DNA of 64,000 nucleotides from Chrysopilus asiliformis (taxonomy: Eukaryota; Arthropoda; Insecta; Diptera; Rhagionidae): the NCBI GenBank assembly GCA_964034945.1, contig OZ035963.1:124001-188000 (forward strand), given 5' to 3'. The position numbers and the translations under genes were made by a program. Of the stretch, positions 23,866 to 41,000 are shown in pieces (position 1 is the first letter of the stretch; each line of letters starts with the position of its first letter). A model generated the notes under the pieces. That model had not been told where the DNA came from, searched no databases, and saw only the letters and a program-made list of their open reading frames with translations.

Positions 23866-26800
23866 ATGAGTTGGTTCGACACTACGGGGTTGGCGAGTCT
23901 AGCGAAGACCGCCCTGAAGGAGGCGCAGAAAACGATCGATAAGGCGTTGGACATTAAAGACGATGAATTGGTGGCCACGGCGACGATTATAGCAGGAGAG
24001 GGTGGTAAGAGTAAAACGGAGCCCACGACGCCTTTGCAACCGATGCGGGCGAGTAATCCGGCGTTGTGGGGCTCCTTCACGGGATCGTTTTTCGAGAATC
24101 CCAGAGCAGACGAAATGGTGACGACGCCCCCGAAATGCGGCCTAACACCGAGCGAAACGGAGCGACAGTCAATGCACTCAAATTCAGATTCAGTGGAGAT
24201 CCTTTCGACGCCCACAACTCCCTGTTCAGGTATGACAACGCCTTCGGTGGCCACTGCACAGAACTCCGAATCAGTTGAGTTGCTACCGACACCGACTAGC
24301 AGCGAAGTGCTGAGTCCAATGTCTGCAAAGTCACCGGCGGACAGTGTTGAAGTGATTACCAGTGATGAGATGTTCGAGGAGGACGACGATTCGATGTCGT
24401 TTAGCACCGTTATGGATGATAGCGTGGCCCCAATTACTGTAGTAAATTCCATTCCATTTGCGAAGGGCACAGCACCCCATTCCGACAAACAGACGGATTC
24501 ATGTGAGTCTGTAAAGACATTGATCGAGGGCAGTGGGCTAACAGTGCGGCAGGCGAGCATTGCGAGTGCAGATGACACCCTCGGCGATTCCCAAACAGTT
24601 CTATCGGACTCTACGCAGAGTTTTGAGGATATTCAGATCCCGGACACCAACTCTGAGGACAAAGAAATGGTTAAAATTCCATCGGCACCGAACTCTGGTC
24701 AAAATTCGGGTGATGAAATCGAAACTACAACGTCGTCGGACATCGAAATCATTTCCAATCCGAATGGAGATTCCAGCAGCACAAATGAAAGCGGATGTAG
24801 GGCAAGTCCTTTGAAGATGAAGACGATTTCCGAGAAGCGTGAAACCTTAGGCGGGTTGAAATTCACTAAAAAAGGACATTGCCGGGAGCCGTCAGAGGTG
24901 TCCACACAATCGGACGACTCTCAATTGAGTAATCATTCCGAAACGGACAAACTGTTGCGTAGGATAAGCGAACTAAGCGAAGTTCTAGAGGCTAGAGAGC
25001 AGCGTTTGCTAGAAATCGGTCGACAGAACTCGGAATTGCAGGAGAAAAACCTTCAAATTCAGTCACTGTTGGACGCCAAGCAGAAGAAATCTGCAGACAA
25101 CAACGAGACAGAAGAGTACACCCAGCGAGTGTCGGCATTGGAGAAGAAATTCCAGATGAGCATCCGCGAACGAGACGGGCTCAGGGACCAATTGAAAGCC
25201 GCCCGCAATGAATTGACGACGAAAATCCCAAAAGACGACATGGACAAGATTATATCGGAGAAGGATTTTATGATTGAAGAGTTGCGAAATGAGGGAGAAA
25301 AGCTATCCAAGCAGATTCTGAACCATTCGAATATAATTAAGAAACTACGTGCCAAGGAGAAGGAAACGGACAGCCAGTTGAAGCGGAATAAGGAGCAAAT
25401 CGAGGAACTGACGGCGGAAGTTGAACGATTGAAGAAGTCGTTAACCGCCAAGGAGGAGGTGGAACGATCCCAAATCGAAGCTGTTCACAAATTATCCTCG
25501 GAGAAGCGAAAACTAGATAAGGAAAACCAATCAATGCGAAGTCAGCTTGAGGATTTCACGTCGAAACTAGAAACGATGCAAACGAGTTTGGAAGCAGCCA
25601 AGAAAGAACTCCACGATAAAAAGGAAGCGCATTCTGAGTTGTCGCGGAAAACTGAAGCGCTAGCGACGTTAGAATCGGAAAAACGATTGACGAAAACGCA
25701 CAACGCGGAAATTCTAGGGGAAGTCGAAAGTTTACGAGAAAAGCTTAAGATAGCAGAGTCGGGAAATTCCCTGCGAGAGCAAAATTTACGACAAGAAAAT
25801 TCCGATTTGCTAAGAAGATTGGAAGCAGCTGAAATTCGGGCTGAAGAACTCACACATGAAGTGAGTTTGGCTACGATTCCATTGGTCCGACAATTGGAAG
25901 CGATACAGACGACATTGAATTCGCGCACTTTCAGCTGGGAGAGGCAGGAACGCGGGTTGGTCGCTAAATTAGGTATGAAGGTGGCGCAAAATTATTGGAA
26001 ATTTGTTTTTAAAATCGTTTTCTATTGCAGAAGAGACCCAGGGGAAATTGAGAACACTGGAATCGGTGGAGAGTGACTCCAAGGAGCAGCAGGCGATTTT
26101 GAATTCTAGGATAAAAAGTCTGGAAGAGCGACTTTCGATGGCTTTGCTGACATCTGAGCAGGCAAGCAGTATGTTGCAGCAGGCGGAGATGGATTTTGGT
26201 CTCAAAGAGGGGGATTATTTGCGGTTGGTTTTATTTTAATATTGAGAGGAGGATTGACTTAAGGGTGTAAAAATTGGCTCTAATACCCATTAAATGTCAA
26301 TTTTGACGCTTTTATCACACCAGTTGTTGATTTTGATGACTTAAAAAGGCGTCTTAAAAGTTTTCGGGTGGGATTAAAATTGGCACCTGAATTCCTGTTT
26401 CGACCCTGCGTTAGATTTTGTCATAGACATGGCCTAACTTAGAATCCAACTCAAAATGGATATTAAGGTGGGTTTAAGGACCGATTTTGATGCATTGACT
26501 GGGTTTAAGAGCGTCAAAACCACTACGGGGGCGAGTTGTAGAGAAAACTTATTTGAAATGAGCTGGATGAGCAGAAGGGTTCCAAAAATATCAAAAATCA
26601 TTGTGACATTTTTTAACAATAGCCAATTTAACCCCAAAAACTTTTAATTGAGAGAATTTTCACGATAGTTCTTTCGCTAATCCCGAAATTAATTGAAATT
26701 CTGTAACTGAGGCTCTCCAAATGGTTAAAAATCACAATGAAAACTCTTTTATACCACATTTGGTATTTATTTGCCTGTCTTAAAATTCATTCGGGAAGCG

Positions 26801-27904
26801 CCAAATATTACTAAAAACGGCTCTGAAGAAACGGAAAATTATTCTAAAATCGGTTTTACGCCCTTAAAATGAGTTAAGCAGACGTAAATTACTTCCAAAT
26901 GGTGTTCTGATTCCTTAAAACGCAATCAGGAGGTGAAAACTATTTTTGCCACCGAAAACTCGTTAATTTTTGTCTCTCGAGTAAAAGTTTTGAATATTTT
27001 GGTACAAAAAGTGTGTCGTTTTCAATTTTTCAAAAAAAAAAAAAAAAACTTTCTTGTAGCCAAATCGAAAAACTGAAATCAAATCTCGAGGAAACGATGA
27101 AATTAGTGGACGATTTGAAAGAGCGCTGCTCAACGTTGGAGAAAAACATTGAAATGCAGGAGGATCTCCACCGAAAACATTTATCGCAGGTGCTTTCATC
27201 GAACGATGAGAATTGTTCGCAGGAATCAAACACATTGGAGATTCGCAATGTTGTTATGCGACAGGATTCGGTCGGGGATTCATCGCCGACTTTGAGTTTG
27301 GGTCGGAATTCCTTGGCAGATTCACTCGCCAGTTCAGCGTGGCAAATGGTAATTAGAAGTTTGTTTAATTAAAAATTTTGATGAAACTCAAAAATTCTTC
27401 CAGGACGATCTCGACTGTATATCGAATTCGGGTCGCCAAATCGGCCCTGGCAGCGGTGGCTCTTTGTACGGATTGAGCAACAGTTTTGGACAAATGGGAC
27501 ACACAGCTACCATAATGGAGACATTGCAATCTTCGCTGAAGCAACGTGACGGTGAAATCCATCAACTACAGTGGGAATTGTCCAGGCTTCAATCTGAGAG
27601 GAATGTCCTTAATACGGAAATCTCTAATTTAACACTAGAATTGGAAAATGTAGCGAAAATATTGATTTACATTTGTATAACGTTTTTAAATCGATTTCCA
27701 TTTTTGTAGATGAAGGAGAAAATGTCAACCTTTGAGACAGTAGAGAAGGAATACGCGGAACTGCAAGGCCAGTACGACGCACTGTTGCAGATGTACGGCG
27801 AGAAGGTGGAGGAAACACAGGAACTGGAGCTGGATCTGCAAGATGTTAAAGAAATGTATAAAGCGCAAATCGACGAATTGCTTCGGCAGCAGAAACAAGT
27901 GTAA
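23866..27904 (+). CDS. TMF1: TMF1 golgin (TATA element modulatory factor), complete, five exons
   Basis: Coding exons are 23866-25972, 26031-26223, 27060-27348, 27404-27649 and 27710-27904; all introns are GT-AG with consistent phases, giving about 1009 residues (human TMF1 is 1093). TAG at 23860 fixes the start. The N-terminus MSWFDTTGLASLAKTALKEA matches the conserved TMF1 opening. Residues about 20-360 are acidic and Ser/Thr-rich, with a TSSDIEII match. Coiled coil runs from about residue 365 almost to the end, including LSKQILNHSNIIKKLRAKEK near 480-499, a signature of the TMF domain. The C-terminal block (ALLQMYGEK, KAQIDELLRQ) is the Rab6-binding region of the family. Known role: a peripheral trans-Golgi tether that captures vesicles through its N-terminus and binds Rab6. 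The older reports of TATA binding explain the name. Intron 2 (836 bp) is repeat-like. Confidence 0.96.
26224..27059 (+). other. TMF1 intron 2, repeat-like
   Basis: A GT donor at 26224 and a T-rich acceptor ending at 27059 join in phase to give Arg. The intron is much longer than the other TMF1 introns and repeats motifs such as TTAAAACG, GGGTTTAAG and TTTTGACGC. Similar motifs occur at 21060-21560, which suggests a shared dispersed repeat, though I cannot draw its ends. Confidence 0.45.
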
Positions 27905-30440
27905 AAATTTTAGTTTCGTGTATGGGATAAAAAACGTTTGAAAAATTAGAAACGTAATTGCCATAAAAAAGATATTCCTTGGAAGGATGTATTTACGTTA
28001 TTTATATTACCATCCCCGATAGTTTGATTTGGTAATTTCATCGATGCGAGATTTTTTATTTTAGTTGAAATTATGCTTTAATACTGATGTAAAATAACTA
28101 GAAATTCATAAAATTTGATCAAAGTGTAATTATAAAGCTTTCCGTGATCAGAAAAGTTATAGAAAATCCGGGATTTTTGTGCATTCTATTAACAGAGTGC
28201 AATAAAAACTTTACTAAAAATACACTAACTAAAAACACGAGTACATTCACGATAAACTCAAGTGATCTGTCGTCTAATCCTTTTTTTAAAAAAAATATAT
28301 TTCAAAGTATTTTTTAGAGAATAAAACTGAAACTGTAATGAAATCTGTTTCATATTAAATATACACTAAAATGAATTAAATAATATTCGACAGTCGGCTA
28401 GAATAGTTAGGAAGCACTTACTATCAATTGTTTAAAAGATTTTTTCTTTGCAGTGCGAGTGATTTATTAAATAGCAGTGGATCTGTTGTTTAAATTTTGT
28501 TATTATTACTATTTTGTTTATTAAAAGATTACTATTATTATTATTGTCGTTGGTAGTGATCCGCTTTAAATATTAAATCATCGCAATGTGATTGTGAGTT
28601 TTAAGCAGAAATATAAAAAAAATATATAAGATAAAAAAAAACAATTTTTAAACAATAAATATTAAAAAATATTTAATGTGGTTGTATTTTATTTATATGA
28701 AGTTTTACTTTATTTCCCTTAATTGATTTTTCAAACCTTTCCGGAGGGATTGACGCAAAAACCAGAGATTTTGCAGCCTTTAAAAGAGGAGTCAAAATAT
28801 TTCGCACAGAGGGATTTTTTTTAGGAATTGCCGAATGTTGGGCTGTTTTTGCGGGGCTAAAGTAATAATAATAATAATAGTTTTATTCAAAAATTATATA
28901 ATTTAATTTACAATTATTAGTTTCCTAAAAAACCGTATTGACATAACTGAACGTTGTCGGGGCTAAAGTATTTTGTATTCGTTTTAGCAATACCAAAAAA
29001 ACCAGATATCACTTTCTTTCCAACTCTTGAGAAAAAAACGTTATGTTTCAGTAACAGATTTCAGCATTTTGACATTAGCGACCTTAAAGATCCCCTAATG
29101 GTATTTTTTTTTCGAGAAAAAGTGAGGAAAAAGCAATTTGTGATACCTTTGCAGGACATGCCGTTCCGAATTTTCAAATTTGAATATCAGGTTTGTGATC
29201 AGAGGTCTCTAAAACCTCTAGTGCAGACTTTCAAGGAAAAAGTAGGTTTGCGTTATCCTTAAAGGATATTCCTACGGCTATGTGATGATTTTTATGGACT
29301 GTTGCCTGTCCAACTGTCCAATTTTTCAACTAAAACTCACATTCCTTTTTTTTAAACGGTTTTTATTAAAACAAAATAAATGAAAATGAAAAAAAAACAT
29401 ATATCCTTGCAAAAGGACGGGCGAAATTAAAATTTTCATTACATCGAAATTTATCGAAATTCTCTTAGTTTATATTTCTTCATCGAAATTGAAAAAATGA
29501 AATAATAATAAATTTAGAATAATTTTCCTCGTAAACAAATCAAATCAACCCAAAGCATTACCAGTTTTCTATTTCTGTTGTTATTCAAAATTAAAAACTA
29601 TCCAAAGACGTTCGTTTTATTTTCTTTGTTAAAATAAAAACGAACAAGAAAAAAAAGATATTCAATGGAAAATAACTTCAAACAACGTAAAAGTTACAAT
29701 TAAAATCAAATGAAAAACGAATACTCCTTAAAAATTCCATTGAAACTCGAGTGGCAAGTTTAAAAAATGCCTGAAAAGTTTTTTTTTTAAGTCCAATAGA
29801 ATTTTTAGTTCAAGAAAAAATTCAAGGAAATTGTAAATGCCTGTGGAGATTTATCCAAAATTTGGATTAAATTGGGCAAAAGTTTTCACTTGCAAAAAAC
29901 GTTCAATCCGCCAGACGAATGCTTTTAAATGTTTATAGAAACACAATTTTGATTTGAAGAAAAAATAGCGAAGATATCCTTGTTGTCGTTTGAAATTTTG
30001 ATGTTAAGCTGTTTAAAATGATGTTTGTTTATATATTAAGAGAAAATTTTATCTAAGGATTTTTTTACTACTGCTCTTTGTTTTAGATTCGGCTGAACTT
30101 CAATTCTAGATACTAACCAATCCCCCTTTTCAGGGGGCGGTAACTTTATATTTGGTGTTTACCGTTTTTTGTGTGTAAACACGCGCGCTAGCTCAGAGCA
30201 GTTAAGCTTACTGCAAATCGTAGATTTTGTTTTGAATGATTTTTTGTTGTTGTATTTTTTTGACATAATTTTTTTTTGAATTGATGATTTTTCTTAAATT
30301 ACTCAATGTTAGTAATTTATTAACTCGGTTGTTTTTTTTTTTGCTTGAATATTTGTTGAAAGTTTTTTGTTGTTGCTGTTGTTGAAATTTTAGTTTTGAA
30401 CCCATAAAGCCTCATAGCTTCAATTTTCAGTTGATTTCCT
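27905..30440. other. Spacer between convergent TMF1 and SMG1 ends
   Basis: It holds the two 3' UTRs and a small retroinsertion (28853-28968). AATAAA hexamers for TMF1 occur near 28200 and 28654; on the minus strand one for SMG1 lies near 30314. The rest is AT-rich with no coding signal that I can see. Confidence 0.6.
28853..28968 (-). mobile_element. Short retroelement insertion with 10-bp target duplication
   Basis: Identical copies of GGGGCTAAAG at 28853-28862 and 28959-28968 bracket a 96-base insert. Read on the minus strand the insert ends in an ATT/TTA trinucleotide run preceded by AATAAAACTA. A 10-bp duplication plus a simple-repeat 3' tail is the signature of target-primed reverse transcription by a LINE or SINE, here a 5'-truncated copy. 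The parent family cannot be named from so short a piece. Confidence 0.7.
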
Positions 30441-35253
<4,813 letters not shown>

Positions 35254-38012
35254 CTGAAAATAAACAAAAACAAATGGAAAATCATCAGTCGTCGGTTTAT
35301 AGAAAACATCACGAATGTAGAAAATTTAAAAAAAAAACGTAAAAATCAAATCCAAAAGTAAGTGGAAAGGATGCTGAAATGGGGATTTCCTCCTGAATGT
35401 TACTTCGTGCCGTTGTGTTTATTACAGATGATAAACCAAGGAAATCCCTCCGACAGCCAGGAAAAACAAAGTTAAGCAACGTTTCGAAATCGATTTTGAT
35501 TTTATTCTATAATAGTTTATGACATTTACTGAATGTTTTATTCCAGAACTGACCTACGGTACGTGACATTTTTATATCTTCAAGGAGAGACATTTTGAAA
35601 TCATGTTTGCCCAGCAAAATGTAATTTCCTCCTGTAACTTAAGTTGTATACGACGCAAAGGACATCTTTACGAGTCGGATTTATCTCAACTCAATCAATG
35701 AAACAATTCAGGCACAATCGAATTTTTAATATAGCTAAAATATAAATAAACAGGAAATCATATTGTTTGTATGGTTAGAAAAGCACATAAAAACAAATTT
35801 TTTTAATTTAAAATAAATAAAATAAAATCAATCAAGTGTTGATACGTACATATTTTATATTGCGACATTTCATTGACTTAATATTTCTGTAGGAGTATTT
35901 AAAAATGCTCGTACTGAAAACACTCAAATGCTATTAACTGAGAATTTGTAAAGAAAAAGGGGAGTGGGTTTGGTTAAATGCTTGGTTGATTTTCTTTTTA
36001 AATAATACAACAGTACCCAAAGTATTTGTTTAGAACTCTAAAAGAAATCTGTAAAGTGTAAAAATATTTTTTTTAAGTTTCTTGAAAATTTAGGGTCTTT
36101 AGAAAAAAGTTCTTCAAAATTTCTGTGGAGGTTCATTGATTTTCCATAATCGAAAGAAAATTTAAAAATCGTTTTAATTTTCAGCCGGCCATAAAAGTGG
36201 TTTGGGATGGTGTGCGGAAAATAAATTTGAGGCTTGGAATTTTGCAAACATGTTTTTGGAAACCAGAAGTGAGCGTCCATAAAAAGCGTAACGCTCATTT
36301 TTGACTTTTCGGATACACCCTTTCTCGTCTCTCGTAGCATTTTATGGCGATTTTTTAATACCCTCATCAGATTCCTACACATAAATGTGTGGCGTATGTG
36401 ATAAATATGACCGATCATACCAGCATTTTTCTTTCTTTCTTAACTAACGTAAAAAACTACATTATAACATTCGGAATTAAGTGAAAAGAATCTGTTATCA
36501 ATCTTCATAGGGCATATATAAATAATAAATACGACTAGTAGATTTTTTCCCGCATTCCTTTTCATTTCATTCAAGGATCAAAATATAATACAACAATGTG
36601 AAAGACGAAAAAAATGAATAAACAGAAAAACTAAATGAAATTAAGAGATTTTGTCGTTCCTAATAATTCATTCATACGTTTGTTTATTTACACAAACTGA
36701 AATTAATCACATTTCGTCGCAATGAAGACAGCAAAAAAATCCAGTAAAATATAAATTTATCCGACCTTGATTAATGTTTTAGTTGTAAGCCATGAGATTT
36801 TCTAAAAATACATATAAGTGAATGTTTACGGATTCCCTTGGTACATTAATGAAATTTTTGTAGTACGTCAAAAATACAACCCATCCTTCCCCTAGTCGAC
36901 ATCCATTAGCAGTCAGTGGAACATCAAAGGCGAAGGGATAAAACCATTTCAAGAATTTTGACCTTTTCTTGTTGGTATTGATGGGGAATCCCTCGGAACC
37001 CACGAGGAAAATGAAAAAAAAATAATCCCCGAAAAAATCTGAAAATCTATAAAAAAATCTTTTTCGTTTTTCCTTCATTTGCTTGTTTTTTTGATTTTTC
37101 TGCTTCAAATTTCTTTTGCAAAAATGAGTGGTAAATCTGTCATGTACGATATTCACTCGTTTTTACAATGTAGTGACTATAGATTTTTATTACCGAACAT
37201 ATTTCATACCGCATTCTAGGAGAGTGTAATGTGGTTATGACAAACGTTTTGATGCTTTATATTCCAAACGTGTCTAACGTCAAGTTGGATGCTTGTTAGT
37301 TTAGATCTAAATGTTATTAATAATTCTGGAGATCAAATTCATCTGTCATGTTTTGCATATTGTTGACTTGAGTTTATAGTCATTTGCAGATTCTCCAAAT
37401 ATCAGGGAAAATAGGAATATAAGACCCTCCAAAGATGTGTGTTATATGAGCACGTGAGCGTTTTCCTTGGGGGGAGCCAAACATTACTTCGACGACGACG
37501 AGAACTCATTTCGGGAAATCTTGAGACATCCGATTTTGAGTCCTCGAAATGTTTTAGGCTTAAGGATATTAACATCATGAGGACACATGTACTTGCGAGT
37601 TGCAAAGGAAATCCGATATCCTTGCTATGTGCAAAGTGTCACAAAACACACCAGAGTCACAGAAAAACGATTTCCTTTGGGTATGGCGTGTGTAGCAGTT
37701 CTCAAAAGACGATTACCATTTTCCTCAAGCGATAATCCACACACACACACAAAAACACATAGGGAATGTTTCTTGAATTTTAAATAAACAAATTTTGTTT
37801 CACACATGAGAGTTAACGGATCTTTCGGAACAGAGGAAGTCATTAAATTTGTTTACTTTTCACAATAATTAAAAGGCTACACGTTGCAATTTGTTTGGAT
37901 CACGCTAGTAGGAACTTGAAACGCATTAAAATTAATTAAAAATGCTAGGAAAGTGTACTTTGGTGTTTTTGTATACCAAAATGAGCATTTTATTTGCGTA
38001 GAATTGAATGTG

Positions 38013-38096
38013 ATATACCGAGAGAAAAAATAGTAAAAATCATAATAAAAATGACACCGAGAGAGAAAATGTAGTAAAATTCATAATAAAAATGAC
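38013..38096. repeat. 42-bp tandem duplication
   Basis: Two adjacent units containing ACCGAGAGAGAAAA and TCATAATAAAAATGA, differing at a few bases. The sequence also resembles the ACACGGAGAGAAAT motif seen near 355 and 9643, so it may derive from the end of a dispersed repeat. Confidence 0.6.
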
Positions 38097-41000
38097 TATA
38101 AGTTACGTTATAGTAATGGTTACCAAAAAATATACGACCAGCTACTATGAAAAGCAATAATCTTGTTTTAAGCTAAATAAAAGCCACAATTGTCAAGGAA
38201 AACTCTCTTAAGGTCGGGTTTTGTTAAATTCTTCCAATTGAATTTTGATATGTGAAAGTGTTATAAAAAATCATATTCTAAACACATTCGATGTGACGCT
38301 TTTTTTCGAGAAAAACATAAAAAAAAAGTTTCGTTTGAGCGGTGGGCACGGGGGGAGTACTCTAGCTTTGCGCATTCAAGAACTTTACCTCACACGATAG
38401 TGTGGCAGTGGTGTTAAATCCCATGGAAGAAATCACGGGAAAATCGACCCGAGCGAGGAGAAGGTAGGTTTGAAAAGCCGAAAATTAGGGTGACGTTTTT
38501 ATAAGCCACTATTTTCCTCTGAAATTTCCCTCACTTTTTTTCTCCGTGTAGTATAGTTTGTTGCCGTGTTCCTCTTTCAAGAAAATGTGTGAAAATTGTT
38601 TAATTTTTAAATATGTTTTGAAAGAGACCTTCGTCCTTGACACAATCCCAAGCGAGGGACGTTTCTGTTCTCTGTTCAGTGTTTTTTTTCTGTTTATCGG
38701 GAGACGGTATATAAGAAGTCTTCAAATGGGTTATTTTTAGAACTTCTTGTCGTCGGTAAACATTGAGAAAACTTCCTGAAAATGCTTAATGGGTATATAC
38801 GGTGTGTGTTTAGATTTTTCCGTCTTTTGAGTTGTGAAAAAGGCGCAAAGTATATTCTATACAATTTGATACAACAAACATCTGAATTACTTTGACGGAA
38901 ATTAAATATTTAAATTTTAACTTAATATTGCGATTGTGGGTGTAACATTTCAAGGAAATTTTCAAGCCCAGTGGCGATAGCGACTCGACTAGGGAAAATG
39001 TGTTTAATTTTTTTTGAGCCTTGAGGATTTGTTTTTAAATTACTGCCGACCTTCAAAAATTAGCTTAAGACCACATTTTAAGTCTTTAAAAATTTTCTTA
39101 AGAATTGATTAGACCTGAAGAACGATTTTTAAGCTTCAGATTTAAAAAAAAAACTTGATTGATTTATAAAACCTATTTTCGATCGTTGAATAAATATTTT
39201 TATTCACATTTCCAGCCAATAGACATCTTTTCCATTCACAAAAGCTTATTCACAAGTGGGTGCTTGTTTGTGTAAATATTTTCAACTCTTTCAAAACTAT
39301 TCAAATAAAAATACTTCTCTATTTTCAGATAAATAAATCCGAAGGATGTTTTCTTTTTTGCATTATAACTATTACTCATGTTATTCGATATTAATAAATA
39401 AGTACTTTTGAAGTGTTTTTCCATTTCCAATACCCGATCAAGTGTTTATGGGGGCTTTTCATTTCGCAGGTGCGAATTTCCCACAATGATAAGATTGAGA
39501 AATCGGAAGTAATTGGGTTTATGTGAAGTGGTTTATAAAATTATTCAGCTACTGACACTTACTTTTCCCACTAATCCAGCGTCACTCAGTTTTAGTTGTG
39601 AATTTTTCCTCTTCGTGTGAATGGTTTTTCATCACTAGATCGATTTTGGCATTTTATCAAAATGTCATTTGATTGTTAAGACTTATTTATGCTATTCTAG
39701 AATAATAAAATTTTGTTTAATCTGACGTCAGAACGAATCATTCGCTATTCACGGTTGACGTCACTAAATATTTCTTAACAGACGAATCTGAACGCGGATT
39801 AAAAGCATCAGGTTTCAGAAAAATTTGGAAGAAAAATTTGGAGGTTCTAAAAGTATTTTAAGGATGTTTTGTTTTTTTTTTTAAACAACGCAATTTTTTA
39901 AAGATTTTCGTCTACGATACATTCGTTTTTACAGAATTACGCGCACTTCAAGCTTTTGTTAGGAATTTTGCACTATTTATACTTTCATATACTCATTTTG
40001 AAATTGTCATACTCTTTTTTTACTTAATTTGGGCTTTCTAATGGCAAAATTATTGCTGCTCGAGGCAGAAAGTGACATTTGCTGCGCCTAGAAATTTTTG
40101 AGCAAAAGTTTGTGTCCCTTTTTCCCGAAGAAAATGTCAGCACATTTTTTTGTAAAATTTTTGAATACGTGTTGCCTGAGACGAACCCCACCTCTACACG
40201 CCCGCTTTTTGATTTCACTGAAATTTTGACTCACGGGTTCTTAGGAAGCTGCACTTACCAGAACAAAATGTAAGAGCTTAAATTTTTCTTGAAAAAAGGT
40301 CTCAGGACACTAAAAAGGACATATATTCACTTCCTCAAACTAATTTTGAACAAAAAAAAGCTTCAAGAAGTGACTTTCATTTCACCCACAGCTTCCATTG
40401 CAATATCAAATACTTTAAATGGCCTCAAAGCAAAGCTGATTCACTTTAATGCAAAATCATCCGATCACCATGCCTCTTGCAAAATGAAAATTCCAGGAAA
40501 AAATGTAAATTTGGTATCCGATAAGAGTATCTGGTGTTTGTTTTTATCCCACGTGCGATATTAAACATCGTTTGATATCAAATTCCAGACAACAGAAACA
40601 TCGCCAACAGGAACTGAATTCGTAAAATTGGGATTCGAATTGTTCAAAAACAATACTCCTCCACTCCTTCCCCGCAATTCGATAAGATATGAGGAGGGGA
40701 CTTTTCACAGTCTTTTCGGTCTTTCCAGATTTTCATTTAATCGTGACTTAATTCGATTCGTTATCGAAATAAGTTTCCTGCCCCCAATCGGTTTGTTGTT
40801 AAAATTCTGATTATTTTTATGCGGGTTAATAATAGCAATTGTATAATCATCAATATGTTCAGGTGATATTTACCACCCTTTCACCCTTACGGAAATTTTC
40901 CTTTTATAAATCGAATTAATTTCGCTTCATGCGATTGCTTTTTTTCCGACGATGAGTTTTCTTATCAACAAAAAATGTAATACGAGCAGGAAAAACAAAT

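Noticed and set aside
23814..24578. 254-codon open frame on the minus strand
   Set aside because: Antisense shadow of TMF1 exon 1; no family similarity, while the plus-strand frame matches TMF1.
36038..36418. 126-codon minus-strand frame upstream of SMG1 exons
   Set aside because: No resemblance to the PIKK kinase domain; Phe/Lys-rich AT sequence and overlap with a dispersed repeat end.
37734..37760. CA dinucleotide run as possible regulatory DNA
   Set aside because: Ordinary microsatellite; nothing supports a function.
40289..40564. 91-codon plus-strand frame
   Set aside because: AT-rich composition, no motif, no splice context; treated as chance.
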